Positions 1-8,931 are shown, counted from the first letter of the stretch. The stretch is 64,000 nt of DNA from Halodesulfovibrio marinisediminis DSM 17456 (GCF_900129975.1 NZ_FSRG01000009.1:1-64000); one strand, 5' to 3'. The notes: a model not told the origin generated them from the sequence alone. Program-made: numbers and translations.

Positions 1-92
1 AATCCGGTATATATATGTGATGTCACCATCACTTGGGGAGGGCATATTACCCTCTATAAAACATCCACCTAAGCAGATGTATAAGATCAAAA

Positions 93-169
93 TGGCGGGG
101 ATGGGAAGATTCGAACTCCCGACCAACTGGTTCGTAGCCAGGTACTCTATCCAACTGAGCTACATCCCC
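93..169 (-). tRNA. tRNA-Arg (anticodon ACG), copy 1
   Basis: Read on the minus strand this 77-nt stretch folds as a cloverleaf: acceptor GGGGATG pairs with CATCCCC, discriminator G, and CCA is encoded at 93-95. The anticodon loop CTACGAA gives ACG, normally edited to ICG to read CGU/CGC/CGA codons. It is identical to the copy at 393-469. A sigma-70-like promoter lies about 80 bp upstream at 250-278. Confidence 0.96.
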
Positions 170-249
170 GCAGGGTCTCGGTGTCTAATTTAGTCTTCTA
201 AACCGACCCGATATAAATTTGTGAAGTGACTTCCGTCACAGCGAGAGGG

Positions 250-278
250 TGTATATGTTCAACCCTCAGCAAGGTCAA
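250..278 (-). promoter_or_regulatory. promoter of tRNA-Arg copy 1
   Basis: On the minus strand TTGACC (273-278) and TATACA (250-255) are separated by exactly 17 bp, a near-consensus sigma-70 promoter upstream of the tRNA at 93-169. The transcript would carry a leader of roughly 75 nt. No experimental start is known. Confidence 0.7.
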
Positions 279-351
279 GCAGTTTTTGAAAAAAAGTTTT
301 TTTAAAACCGTCTGCCTTTATGTTTTTAGCTGCGCCCCTTTTTTTTGGAAG

Positions 352-380
352 AAAAACGCCTGTCAGAAAAACTGACAGGC
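352..380 (-). terminator. intrinsic terminator of tRNA-Arg copy 2
   Basis: A perfect 9-bp stem (358-366 with 372-380, loop of five A) is followed on the minus strand by a T run (352-356). It sits 13 bp downstream of the second tRNA-Arg gene and separates the two tRNA units. Confidence 0.85.
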
Positions 381-392
381 AGTGTATTCGAA

Positions 393-469
393 TGGCGGGG
401 ATGGGAAGATTCGAACTCCCGACCAACTGGTTCGTAGCCAGGTACTCTATCCAACTGAGCTACATCCCC
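393..469 (-). tRNA. tRNA-Arg (anticodon ACG), copy 2
   Basis: Identical in all 77 positions to the gene at 93-169, with encoded CCA (393-395), an ACG anticodon and a 7-bp acceptor stem. Its own promoter (502-530) and terminator (352-380) make it an independent transcription unit, so the pair arose by duplication of the gene but is not a single operon. Confidence 0.96.
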
Positions 470-501
470 GCAAAAGGTGCGTTGCTAACAACGTGAGGAG
501 G

Positions 502-530
502 GTTATATGCAGCATTGTTCAACCAGTCAA
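502..530 (-). promoter_or_regulatory. promoter of tRNA-Arg copy 2
   Basis: Minus-strand TTGACT (525-530), a 17-bp spacer and TATAAC (502-507) form a strong sigma-70-like promoter about 33 bp upstream of the tRNA 5' end. The stretch from here to about 930 holds no gene I can support. Confidence 0.75.
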
Positions 531-930
531 GACGAAATTTAAAAAAACTTGAATGTTCTCTGAATAGTGGGTGAATCTATAGACCGTATATAATGATACA
601 TAGACGACCGTTTAGAGTGGGCGCTGTTATAATTGTATGTACATTCCTCTTTTTACGTTTTTTGTCTATTGCCTACAGCGGAAGAAGTGGGTAGGGGAAC
701 AATGCGTTTGTTGTGACTTACTTTGGAATTTACTTATATCGATGCCCTTGCCGATAATAAATACCGCAACAAGCGCGTACAATGCAGAAAGTGTTGTACA
801 CATTCGGCACCTGTTGCATGGTGCACTTGAAGAAACTGACTTTTATACAAAAGCGGTTTGTTATGAATCCGATATCTCATCTTGATTGTATGAAAAGTTG
901 TGGTACAGTGTACCGCGAAATTCAATCATA

Positions 931-1632
931 ATGAGTTATGAACTAGAGAATATTATGCTCGAGAGAAAAATCGAACAGGCTCGGAACGAGCTTAGACAGA
1001 TCGCTGCGGAATACGGTGCAGACAACATTTCTGTGGCATGGACAGGCGGTAAAGACTCTACCGTAACCCTTCATTTATGGAAGGACATTCTGGCTGAACT
1101 GGGTGTTGAGCGCGTAACGGCACTGAATATCGATACCGGCTGTAAATTTCCGGAAGTTCTCCATCAGCGTGACTGCTTAGCGCAGGATTGGGGTATTGAC
1201 CTGACAATCGTGCGCCCTGAAGTAGATATGGCTGATTATCCGGTAGCGCAGGATAAGGTAACCTGTTGTGCCGACCTTAAAGTTGAGCCGTTAAGTCGTG
1301 GCGTTCGGCAGCAGGATATTGAAGTCTTGTTGACCGGTATTCGCAAAGATGAGCATCCAGACAGGGACCGACCAATGCGTGAGCAAAGAGAGCGGCCCGA
1401 CTGCCTTATGATGCATCCAGTTTTGAACTTTAGCGAAATGGATATTTGGGCGTACACTATGCAGTACAATTTGCCGTACTGCCCGTTGTACGATTCCGGC
1501 TACCGTTCTTTAGGCTGTGTACCTTGCACCAAGCCGTGTGGTGGACTTGGCAGCGAAGCAGGGGAACGTGCCGGACGTGATAGTGATAAAGAGGCAAAAA
1601 TGGATATGTTGCGCAGCCTCGGATATTTTTAG
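931..1632 (+). CDS. PAPS reductase-family protein (adenine nucleotide alpha hydrolase fold)
   Basis: A 233-residue protein of the phosphoadenosine phosphosulfate reductase/CysD-type family. The PP-loop TGGKDS near residue 40 binds the nucleotide phosphates. The C-terminal part has Cys pairs CC (about residue 113) and CVPC plus CGG (about residues 196-205), which may bind a metal or a [4Fe-4S] cluster as in bacterial APS reductases. A dissimilatory sulfate reducer does not obviously need an assimilatory reductase, so the true substrate is uncertain; 'PAPS reductase-like' is safest. The ATG at 931 was chosen over an upstream TTG at 886; a third ATG at 955 is possible because no clear ribosome site supports either. 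It converges with and overlaps the next gene by four bases. Confidence 0.85.
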   Translation: MSYELENIMLERKIEQARNELRQIAAEYGADNISVAWTGGKDSTVTLHLWKDILAELGVERVTALNIDTGCKFPEVLHQRDCLAQDWGIDLTIVRPEVDMADYPVAQDKVTCCADLKVEPLSRGVRQQDIEVLLTGIRKDEHPDRDRPMREQRERPDCLMMHPVLNFSEMDIWAYTMQYNLPYCPLYDSGYRSLGCVPCTKPCGGLGSEAGERAGRDSDKEAKMDMLRSLGYF

Positions 1633-1835
1633 ATCCGGTCGCAGTATACGCCTTCCATAAAGGCTTCCAAAGCGTCATCCATTTCACGCAGGTATGCTGC
1701 AATGTCGCTTTTATCGCCGCAATGTGTACATTCCATGTACACATGCTGGCAGCTGCGTTTTACAGTAAGCGGTTTTTTGCATTTTTTGCATGGAATGGTT
1801 GTCTCTGCGCTTCGCTTCCAGCTGGAACCCCACAT
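1629..1835 (-). CDS. dual-CXXC small protein
   Basis: A 68-residue protein with two CXXC pairs (CKKC near residue 16 and CTHC near residue 36) plus single Cys residues, most likely a small zinc ribbon. Desulfovibrionaceae genomes carry a family known as 'dual CXXC motif small (seleno)protein', where a Cys can be replaced by selenocysteine; here all positions are ordinary Cys codons. A good ribosome site (AAGGAG, 9 bases before ATG) supports the start. Its 3' end overlaps the convergent PAPS-reductase-like gene by four bases. The function is unknown. Confidence 0.75.
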   Translation of the reverse strand: MWGSSWKRSAETTIPCKKCKKPLTVKRSCQHVYMECTHCGDKSDIAAYLREMDDALEAFMEGVYCDRI

Positions 1836-2116
1836 ATATGATAACTCCTTATCAGACCTAACGTACGCCTTGGTCTGAATACTTGATGGTTGTTTTGCGA
1901 AAGACGCTGATACCGTATTATTTTTTCCACTGCAATTGACTTATGCGGGGAATTTGGCGTTAACAGTAATACAATATTCTACGGATATTGCTTTTTATAG
2001 CACATCATGCCAAACAAATGGCCTGACCATTTTGATGACAAACCTGCGTTGCATAACAAGACTGGTTCATCAAAACATGATACTCTGTACTACCAGTTAC
2101 CATAAGGAGAATTCTG

Positions 2117-2626
2117 ATGTTGTCTGAAAAAATGAATCAAGCGTTGAATGATCAGGTAAAATGGGAAATGTTTTCCAGCTACCTGTACCTCTCTATGTCC
2201 GCATACTTTGCAGACAAAGGCATGGGCGGTTTTGCACAGTGGATGCGTGCACAGGCTCAGGAAGAACTCTTCCACGCAACTAAGTTTTACGATTACATCA
2301 ACGAGCGCGGCGGTCGTGTAATTCTTCAGCCAATCGAAGCACCTGATAACGATTGGGCTAACACTCTTGAAGTGTTTGAAGAAACCCTTAAGCACGAACA
2401 GCTCGTAACTTCTCGCATCAATGATCTTGTAAACCTTGCTATCGATGAGCGCGATCACGCAACTAACATCTTCCTTCAGTGGTTCGTTTCCGAACAGGTT
2501 GAAGAAGAAGATTCCGTAAATGACGTTCTCGGTAAACTCAAAATGATCGGCGGTGAAGGTCAGGGCATGCTTATGCTCGACTCTGAACTCGGCCAGCGCG
2601 TGTTTACTCCGCCTGTTGCAAAATAA
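2117..2626 (+). CDS. non-haem ferritin
   Basis: A 169-residue FtnA-type ferritin, the usual length of the family, forming a 24-subunit cage that oxidises and stores iron. Ferroxidase ligands are visible: an early Glu in the first helix (about residue 17), EELFHA near residues 49-54 supplying Glu and His, and later Glu residues in helix C (EETLKHEQ, about 90-97) with a Gln near 127. The start has AAGGAG at 2105-2110, 6 bp ahead of ATG. It is a single-gene unit closed by the terminator at 2642. Iron or peroxide control is likely in the family, but I could not identify a convincing Fur or PerR box in the 280 bp upstream. Confidence 0.96.
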   Translation: MLSEKMNQALNDQVKWEMFSSYLYLSMSAYFADKGMGGFAQWMRAQAQEELFHATKFYDYINERGGRVILQPIEAPDNDWANTLEVFEETLKHEQLVTSRINDLVNLAIDERDHATNIFLQWFVSEQVEEEDSVNDVLGKLKMIGGEGQGMLMLDSELGQRVFTPPVAK

Positions 2627-2641
2627 TTCAGTTCTTACAAA

Positions 2642-2678
2642 AAATCCCCGTGTGCGTGATGCATACGGGGATTTTTTT
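2642..2678 (+). terminator. intrinsic terminator after ferritin
   Basis: AATCCCCGT pairs with ACGGGGATT around a loop, followed by a run of T residues (2672-2678), 15 bp after the ferritin stop codon. Confidence 0.9.
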
Positions 2679-2817
2679 ATGCAGAAGCTTGCTCTGCCAG
2701 TCGTGGTTCGAGTGAGGTTGTGCAGACTACCCGAAGTAGAGAGGCGAAATTTTTTGAGGGGTGATATCGTGAAGAATGGCAACAAATTCTGTATTCCAGC
2801 TCCTGCAACCCATGGGA

Positions 2818-4050
2818 TTATGCTGCTTTTCTTTCTAAATATTCGATGATAGTTCGAGCAACTCGTTTTGAGTAATACGTTGCTTCAGCCACTGTTTTTG
2901 CTCCGGTGACCACGTCTCCTGAGGCAAAAAGACCTTCTTGAGTTGTACGTCCGTGGTCATCTGCAATGATGAGACCGCTAGTACCGATTTCGATTCCCTT
3001 AAGGTTGCTTCTTGGAGCTTGACTGACCGCAATAATTACAGAGTCTGCGTTAACTAGTTTTTCCGAATTTTCTATTGCTGTAACTCGTGCATTGCCTTTC
3101 TCGTCCAATTCTTTGCGTGTTTGAGCGCAGCGGATACCCGTATCAACAATTTCAACGGGTGAACGATAGAAGGAGAAGGTAACGCCCTCAGCTTTTGCAG
3201 ACTCGTACTCATGTTTTGTTGCGGACATATCTTCTTCGCCTCGCCGATAGAGCATTGTAACTTCTTCCGCACCGTTCCGCATAGCCATTCGGGCAGCATC
3301 CATAGCAACGTTACCCGCGCCAATAACAGCTACTTTTTTCCCAAGATCATATGCCGCAGGAGTTTTAAGGTAGTTAATAGCATAGTGTACGTGCCCCAGA
3401 GTTTCCCCTTTTATGCGTAGCGGTTTAGGGTTCCATACACCGGTGCCAATAAAGACCGCGCTGTAGGCATCGTGTAATAAATCATCAAGGGTAATCACTG
3501 GTCCAATTAACATGTTTGGACGAAATTTTACACCCAGTTCCATGAGCTGTTTTCTGAGTTTTTCAAGTAACTCCTTTGGCAAGCGGAAATCTGGTATGCC
3601 GTACTGGAGCACGCCTCCGATCTTATCTTCAGATTCGAAGATAGTTATATCGTACCCATAGGAAGCAAGAATAAAAGCAACAGTAATGCCGGATGGTCCT
3701 GAACCAATAATGGCTATTTTATCTTTGTGACGCAACGTAGGTTTCTCTGGCTGAACGTGATCAAGATAGTGGGTTGAAATGTAATTTTCTATGGTGCTAA
3801 TTTGAACAGGCTTACCCTTGCGTTTCAGCACACAATGTCCTTCACAGAAGTTTTCGTGCGGACAAATGGTTGAGCAGATAACAGAAAGAGGGTTGTTTTC
3901 AAAAAGCATTTTACCCGCCTCTTTCATTTTTCCTTCAAGGATAAGTTTGACCATGTCATTGATGGCGGTGTTATTTGGGCACCCTTGTCTGCAACGTGGT
4001 TTTTTACATTGAAGGCAACGCTGTGCTTCTTCAAGAATGTGTTTTTCCAT
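2818..4050 (-). CDS. GltD-like NAD(P)-dependent FAD oxidoreductase
   Basis: A 410-residue protein resembling the small subunit of glutamate synthase and related sulfide dehydrogenase/NfnB flavoproteins. The N-terminus has a Cys-rich [4Fe-4S]-type region (CLQCKKPRCRQGCP near 13-26 and CSTICPHENFCEGHC near 59-73). FAD-binding GSGPSG lies near residue 116 and a second Rossmann motif, GAGNVAMD, near 245 for NAD(P)H; GDV near 377 is the second FAD motif. No large GltB subunit is adjacent, so it is probably an electron-transfer partner of another enzyme and not a true glutamate synthase. Its start overlaps no other gene; the alcohol dehydrogenase upstream is a separate terminated unit. Confidence 0.88.
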   Translation of the reverse strand: MEKHILEEAQRCLQCKKPRCRQGCPNNTAINDMVKLILEGKMKEAGKMLFENNPLSVICSTICPHENFCEGHCVLKRKGKPVQISTIENYISTHYLDHVQPEKPTLRHKDKIAIIGSGPSGITVAFILASYGYDITIFESEDKIGGVLQYGIPDFRLPKELLEKLRKQLMELGVKFRPNMLIGPVITLDDLLHDAYSAVFIGTGVWNPKPLRIKGETLGHVHYAINYLKTPAAYDLGKKVAVIGAGNVAMDAARMAMRNGAEEVTMLYRRGEEDMSATKHEYESAKAEGVTFSFYRSPVEIVDTGIRCAQTRKELDEKGNARVTAIENSEKLVNADSVIIAVSQAPRSNLKGIEIGTSGLIIADDHGRTTQEGLFASGDVVTGAKTVAEATYYSKRVARTIIEYLERKAA

Positions 4051-4112
4051 TATGTATAAGCTCCTATGGTTGGCGGGCTTGGTATATTAGTTTTTTGTAT
4101 TCAGAGCCTATC

Positions 4113-4153
4113 TAAAAATGAAAACGGGGTGAGCTGTTGTACTCACCCCGTTT
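4113..4153 (-). terminator. intrinsic terminator after alcohol dehydrogenase
   Basis: A 12-bp perfect stem (4122-4133 with 4142-4153) followed on the minus strand by T-rich sequence, 30 bp past the stop of the iron alcohol dehydrogenase. Confidence 0.88.
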
Positions 4154-4183
4154 AAAGCCGTTTACTAGCAGGCTATAGCGAAA

Positions 4184-5338
4184 CTATTTGCCGTAGTATG
4201 CTTTTTTGAAGAGCTCTTTCATCTGTTCAACAGAGATTTTTCTTGGGTTGGTGCTGGTGCAAGGGTCGCCAACAGCGCCTTCAGCGATAATGTCGAGGTT
4301 TGCAAGGAAAGCTTCTTCCTCAACACCGAATTCCTGCAGGGAAGCAGGGATGTTGAGTGCACGGTTTAAGCCTTCTACAAAGTTTACAAGTGCATCAACA
4401 CGCTCTTCAGTAGTGGAACCGGCAAGCCCGAGGCGTTTAGCGATGTCTGCATACTTTTCTCCAGCTTCTTCTGCGTTGAAGCGAATTGCAGCAGGGAGGT
4501 AGATTGCGTTAGCACAACCGTGAGGAATGCTGAACATTTTACCGGTCTTGTGTGCCATGCTGTGTACAATGCCCAAAATAGCGTTGGAGAAGGACATACC
4601 TGCGAGGCACTGGGAGAGGTGCATTTTTGCACGGGACTCTTCGCTGCCTTTGAAGGATTCAACAAGGTGTTCCTGAATCATCTCAATTGATTTCATAGCA
4701 AGCGCGTCAGTAAGTTCGTTTGCCATAATGGAAACATATGCTTCCAGAGAGTGGGTCAGGGCGTCCATACCGGTGTGAGCAACAAGGTGACCAGGCATGG
4801 TCTGTGCTAAGTTGCTGTCTACAATCGCCATGTCAGGAGTGATGTTGAAGTCCGCAATAGGGTACTTCAGCTCAGTCTCTTTGCTGGTGATGATAGAGAA
4901 TGCAGTTACTTCGGTACCTGTACCGCTGGTGGTCGGGATAGCTACAAAGCGAGCTTTGCGACGAAGCTGCGGCAGGTTGAACGGAATTGCTGCTTCTTCA
5001 AAAGTGAATTCCGGAGCTTCATAGAAGATCCACATTGCCTTAGCAGCATCGATTGGGGAACCGCCACCAACGCCGATGATGAGGTCTGGCTGGAATTCGT
5101 TCATTTCAGCCACGCCTCGCATAACGGTTTCGTCAGAAGGGTCAGCTTCTACGCCTTCGAAAAGACGAGTTTCGATGCCAGCTTCTTTAAGGTAGCCTTC
5201 GATTTTTTCCAGACCACAGTTTCTTTTGATGGAGCCGCCACTGATAACAATAAATGCTTTGCTGCCATCAACGTTTTTAAGTTCTTCAATGGTGTTTTCA
5301 CCAAAGTATACGTCTCTTGGAATAGTAAAACGAGCCAT
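4184..5338 (-). CDS. iron-containing alcohol dehydrogenase
   Basis: A 384-residue group III (iron-dependent) alcohol dehydrogenase, interconverting alcohols and aldehydes with NAD(P)+. GGGSPIDAAK near residue 96 is the dinucleotide signature. The metal ligands of the family fit D (PDMAIVD region, about 194), H in the HTGMDALTHSLEAY segment (about 208-222), and H residues in GIVHSMAHKTG and PHGCAN (about 262-282). Length is typical. Such enzymes are abundant in Desulfovibrio, where they feed ethanol-derived electrons to sulfate respiration. It is a single gene divergent from an HxlR regulator; the 447-bp gap carries a large inverted repeat. Confidence 0.95.
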   Translation of the reverse strand: MARFTIPRDVYFGENTIEELKNVDGSKAFIVISGGSIKRNCGLEKIEGYLKEAGIETRLFEGVEADPSDETVMRGVAEMNEFQPDLIIGVGGGSPIDAAKAMWIFYEAPEFTFEEAAIPFNLPQLRRKARFVAIPTTSGTGTEVTAFSIITSKETELKYPIADFNITPDMAIVDSNLAQTMPGHLVAHTGMDALTHSLEAYVSIMANELTDALAMKSIEMIQEHLVESFKGSEESRAKMHLSQCLAGMSFSNAILGIVHSMAHKTGKMFSIPHGCANAIYLPAAIRFNAEEAGEKYADIAKRLGLAGSTTEERVDALVNFVEGLNRALNIPASLQEFGVEEEAFLANLDIIAEGAVGDPCTSTNPRKISVEQMKELFKKAYYGK

Positions 5339-5384
5339 GTGTTTTTCTCCCTATTGTATAAATAGTATTGTATATTTAGTTAGA

Positions 5385-5490
5385 TTTCTCTTTGTGCACA
5401 CTCTGATGTAGAATGCGTTTTTTGGGCATATAATCTTGCTGCTTCTACAGTGGAGAGATAGGTCACTACAGAAGTATGCACAAAGAGAAA
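5385..5490. repeat. inverted repeat upstream of alcohol dehydrogenase
   Basis: TTTCTCTTTGTGCA at 5385-5398 recurs as its exact reverse complement at 5477-5490; similarity extends further inward (GATGTAG versus CTACAGAAG). The arms are 78 bp apart and lie 47-152 bp upstream of the alcohol dehydrogenase start. This may be a pair of operator sites for one dimeric regulator, or a large stem-loop in the 5' leader. Nothing else is recognisable in the 5339-5785 divergent gap. Confidence 0.7.
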
Positions 5491-5785
5491 TTGTATACGC
5501 ATCCACCTTGGATACGCAGACGAGGTTGTATAAACAATATTTGCTTTTCCCTGTAAAGTAGGCACCTTTCGGTGTAGTAGTGTAGATTTGGGTACTGGTT
5601 TACAAAAAGTAACTACCCAAAAATATACCTCTAGGGGTGTCCAATAGTTGGAGAAAGTGCTATTAGCCTTTGTTCAGCATTCAAAAGCACAACATGCACG
5701 TTTCATTAAAAAAATACTCGCAATCTATTCATCTTACATGTTGATATGATTGTGGATTAGCATACATTCGCACAAGGAAATGCAC

Positions 5786-6142
5786 ATGCCTGAAGATAGA
5801 ACACATAAAATTAGTTGCAGCAGTTACACATACGAATTGGAAGTCGCATTTGAGATTCTTTCCGGTAAATGGGTTCCCCAGATCATCTGGCATCTTTCGA
5901 AAGGGGAAAAGCGGTTCGGGCAGTTAAGAAAATTAATGCCGAAGGTGACGCAAAAAATGCTGACACAACAGCTGCGCAGTCTGGAAAAGAACGGCATCAT
6001 TAACAGAAAAGCGTATCCGGAAGTTCCACCAGTTGTAGAATATTCTCTTACCGAGATAGGGGAAAAGCTTATTCCGTCATTTAACAGCCTTGATGAGTGG
6101 GCTGTAGAGTACTTGAAAGGTCGTGAAGGACAAGTGGAGTAA
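5786..6142 (+). CDS. HxlR-family transcriptional regulator
   Basis: A 118-residue winged-helix protein of the HxlR family. Typical features are an N-terminal Cys (CSS near residue 10), the FEILSGKWVPQIIWHL segment, and the recognition-helix region KVTQKMLTQQLRSLEKNGI (about 53-71) followed by the wing VEYSLT. HxlR proteins act as dimers and often sense aldehydes or redox state through Cys. The ATG at 5786 was chosen because AAGGA ends 7 bases before it; the in-frame ATG at 5780 overlaps that site. It lies between a divergent alcohol dehydrogenase and a downstream 2-oxoacid oxidoreductase and could regulate either. Confidence 0.92.
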   Translation: MPEDRTHKISCSSYTYELEVAFEILSGKWVPQIIWHLSKGEKRFGQLRKLMPKVTQKMLTQQLRSLEKNGIINRKAYPEVPPVVEYSLTEIGEKLIPSFNSLDEWAVEYLKGREGQVE

Positions 6143-6343
6143 TTTTATTCTTACAGAAAAATATACTGGTTGCCTGACTCAAAGGAACAGTCCGGTATCA
6201 TACAGGCTTTCAACGTGCGGGCGGTGAAAAAGGCAAAGACTAACAAGAGAATGGTATAATTTCTTTTGCCAACAAAACTTATCTGTTATCGTGTAGACTA
6301 TATAACCTACGACTTCAGTTTTTTCTCTGTATTGGAGGTTCTT

Positions 6344-8032
6344 TTGTCCACACTCGACAGAACGATAATTATCGCTGGAGCAGCTGGTCAGGGACTGGTT
6401 ACTGTTGGCGAACTGCTCAGTAAAATTTTGACTCGTGCTGGGTATGAAGTTTTTGCCACTCAGTATTATATGTCTCGAATTCGCGGTGGTCATAACTCTT
6501 TCAGAATCCGAATCAGTGACACACCGAAGTTCGCGCCGGCTGATCAATGTGATCTCTTGTTTGCATTTAATCAGGATGCAGTCGCACAGTTTTTTGAAAT
6601 GCTGCATGATGGCGGAACTATTATATTAAGCGATAAGCTTGATTCCATGAATAAACAATGCGTAAGCATTCCTTTCGATAGACTTGCCTCTAACCCTTTA
6701 TATGAAAATGTTATTGCGCTTGGCGTACTGTGTTCCTTGCTCGGCTTGGATAGTGCGTTGCCTGAACAGTTGCTAAAGGAGCGCTTCGCCTCCAAGGGAG
6801 AGGCGGTCGTTAAAGAAAATATTGCGGCTCTTAAGGGTGCTTATGAGTGGAGCTTGGACCATACACACAAGTGTTCTCAGTTACCGTCAATGCATCTGCA
6901 TCCAGAACGTATTCTCATTAATGGAAATACTAGTATTGCACTTGGTGCAATGGCGGCAGGGGTCCGTTTTTGTACGTTCTACCCAATGACACCGGGCTCA
7001 TCTGTAGCACAGACGCTTATTAACCATTCTCAGGAAATGGGTGTGGTGGTTGAGCAGGTTGAAGATGAAATTGCCGCGTTGAATATGGCGCTTGGTGCAT
7101 CCTATGCTGGTGCCCCTGTCATTGTTCCAACATCCGGTGGTGGATTTGCCCTTATGACAGAAGGTGTTAGTCTTGCGGGTGTTATGGAGCAGCCGATTGT
7201 AATCGTTGTTGCCCAACGTCCCGGTCCCGCAACCGGTATGCCTACTCGCACGGCCCAAGGGGATTTGCTGTTCACCATGTTCGGTGGGCACGGTGAGTTC
7301 CCGCGTATCATTTTGGCTCCAAGTTCTGTAGAAGAATGTTTTGAAATGGGACACCGTGCTATCAGCTGTGCTGAAAAGTATCAGACTCCGGTTATCATTC
7401 TTACAGACCAGTTTTTAGCGGATGGTCTGCAAAGTCTTGAAGCATACGACATGCATAAGCTTCCGAAGGTGTGTAAGCCGGATTACACAGATACTCACCC
7501 TGATGATTACAGACGGTATAATTTGACAAACAGCGGTATATCGCCACGAAGGCTCCCTGGATTCGGCAAGTCCATTGTGCTGGTAGATAGTCATGCGCAT
7601 AACGAACGCGGTAACATTACGGAAAGCAAGCAGTTGCGTAATGCTATGGTAGAAAAAATGTTGCTGAAGGAATCTTGTATCCGCAAGGATGTTCTTCCAC
7701 CGCGTTATTATGGCGCTGACCATCCTGACAGGCTGTTAATATGCTGGGGGTCCACAGTAGGGGCGGTACGCGACGCTGCTGAGATTATGAAAGAGCGTGG
7801 CGAAAAAGTCGCAGTACTAAGCTTTTCACAAGTGTGGCCGTTGGAGGTGGAGCAGTTTATGCCGTATTTGGAAAGCGCTAAAGAACGTGTATGCATTGAA
7901 GGAAACTCCAATGCCCAGTTTGCTTGGCTTCTTAAAGGGCTCACCTGCGTTCCTATTCAAAAGATAGTCAGCAGATACGACGGGCGTCCATTAACTGCGG
8001 GTTACATTATCAGTAATATGTACGAGGAGTAG
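6344..8032 (+). CDS. 2-oxoacid:acceptor oxidoreductase, fused gamma-alpha subunit
   Basis: A 562-residue protein of the KorA/VorB type: an N-terminal gamma domain (GAAGQG near residue 11, residues 1-180) fused to the pyrimidine-binding alpha domain (FYPMTPGSS near 213, then EDEIAAL near 240) and a C-terminal transketolase-like domain. Together with the next gene it oxidatively decarboxylates a 2-oxoacid to acyl-CoA and reduces ferredoxin. The start is a TTG at 6344, preceded by GGAGG with 5-base spacing; an upstream in-frame extension to 6266 has no ribosome site. The substrate (2-oxoglutarate or branched-chain oxoacid) cannot be fixed from sequence. No ferredoxin-like delta subunit is adjacent. 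Confidence 0.93.
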   Translation: MSTLDRTIIIAGAAGQGLVTVGELLSKILTRAGYEVFATQYYMSRIRGGHNSFRIRISDTPKFAPADQCDLLFAFNQDAVAQFFEMLHDGGTIILSDKLDSMNKQCVSIPFDRLASNPLYENVIALGVLCSLLGLDSALPEQLLKERFASKGEAVVKENIAALKGAYEWSLDHTHKCSQLPSMHLHPERILINGNTSIALGAMAAGVRFCTFYPMTPGSSVAQTLINHSQEMGVVVEQVEDEIAALNMALGASYAGAPVIVPTSGGGFALMTEGVSLAGVMEQPIVIVVAQRPGPATGMPTRTAQGDLLFTMFGGHGEFPRIILAPSSVEECFEMGHRAISCAEKYQTPVIILTDQFLADGLQSLEAYDMHKLPKVCKPDYTDTHPDDYRRYNLTNSGISPRRLPGFGKSIVLVDSHAHNERGNITESKQLRNAMVEKMLLKESCIRKDVLPPRYYGADHPDRLLICWGSTVGAVRDAAEIMKERGEKVAVLSFSQVWPLEVEQFMPYLESAKERVCIEGNSNAQFAWLLKGLTCVPIQKIVSRYDGRPLTAGYIISNMYEE

Positions 8033-8037
8033 GCGTA

Positions 8038-8889
8038 ATGGGCGATATTAACGAGTACGGTAATTACAATGAAGCCTGGTGCCCCGGCTGCGGTAACTTC
8101 GATATTCTGCAAGCTCTGAAGCAGACCTTGGCTGAACTTGATATTCCGCCGCACAAAGCCGCGATCATTTCCGGTATCGGTCAAGCTGCAAAGATGCCGC
8201 ACTATATAACTGCCAACGGTTTTAACGGGTTGCACGGCAGGGCACTCTCTGCGGCTCAGGCTGTAAAGATTGTTAATCCGGAGCTGACTGTTCTTGTAAC
8301 AAGCGGGGATGGTTGTACATATGCCGAGGGCGGTAATCATTTTCTTGCTGCTATCAGGCGTAATGTGGATATGGTCGCAATTGTGCACGATAATCAGGTG
8401 TACGGACTTACTAAAGGACAGGCCAGCCCAACAACACAGGAAGGGCAGATCACCAAAGCGCAGCCATTTGGCGTAACAAATGCGCCATTCAATCCGGTGG
8501 GAGTCGCGGTTGTCATGCGTGCAAACTTTGTAGCCCGTGCTTTCTCAGGTAACGTGCCCCATTTGGTGGAAACGATTAAAGCAGCTATAGCGCATCCGGG
8601 CTTCGCTCTCGTGGATGTGCTTCAACCGTGTGTTTCTTTCAACAAGGTGAACACCTTTGGTTGGTACAAAAAACGCTGCTACGAGTTAGGTGAAGATTAC
8701 GATCCGACAAACAGAGAGAAAGCGATTCAAAAAGCTGATGAGTTCAGCGATAAGATTCCGATTGGAGTTTTGTACACTAATAATCGTCCAGCCTATGGCG
8801 GACATTTACCGAAAGATCTTACCTATCCGCTCGGTACTGAAATGGTAGACAGTGAGGCTTTCGATCAGGTCGTGAAGAAGTATTCTTAA
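8038..8889 (+). CDS. 2-oxoacid:acceptor oxidoreductase beta subunit (TPP-binding)
   Basis: A 283-residue KorB-type subunit. WCPGCGNFDI near residue 14 carries the Cys pair of the [4Fe-4S] site; GDGCTYAEGGNH (about 90-101) is the thiamine pyrophosphate motif, with NNQVYGLTKGQ-type residues (HDNQVYGLTKGQASP, about 117-131) following. It starts 5 bp after the alpha-gamma gene with GAGGAG in front, so the two are translated from one message. A terminator at 8932 closes the operon. Confidence 0.95.
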   Translation: MGDINEYGNYNEAWCPGCGNFDILQALKQTLAELDIPPHKAAIISGIGQAAKMPHYITANGFNGLHGRALSAAQAVKIVNPELTVLVTSGDGCTYAEGGNHFLAAIRRNVDMVAIVHDNQVYGLTKGQASPTTQEGQITKAQPFGVTNAPFNPVGVAVVMRANFVARAFSGNVPHLVETIKAAIAHPGFALVDVLQPCVSFNKVNTFGWYKKRCYELGEDYDPTNREKAIQKADEFSDKIPIGVLYTNNRPAYGGHLPKDLTYPLGTEMVDSEAFDQVVKKYS

Positions 8890-8931
8890 GTCTGTCGTCG
8901 GAAGGACGGTGGTATATAGTTGATATAAGCA

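Noticed and set aside
637-885. Open frame of 82 codons on the plus strand upstream of the PAPS-reductase-like gene
   Set aside because: No ribosome site, no recognisable sequence, and a composition unlike real proteins here. The region is more likely promoter and leader.
1936-2127. Open frame of 63 codons upstream of ferritin
   Set aside because: It overlaps the ferritin start and ribosome site and has no own initiation signal.
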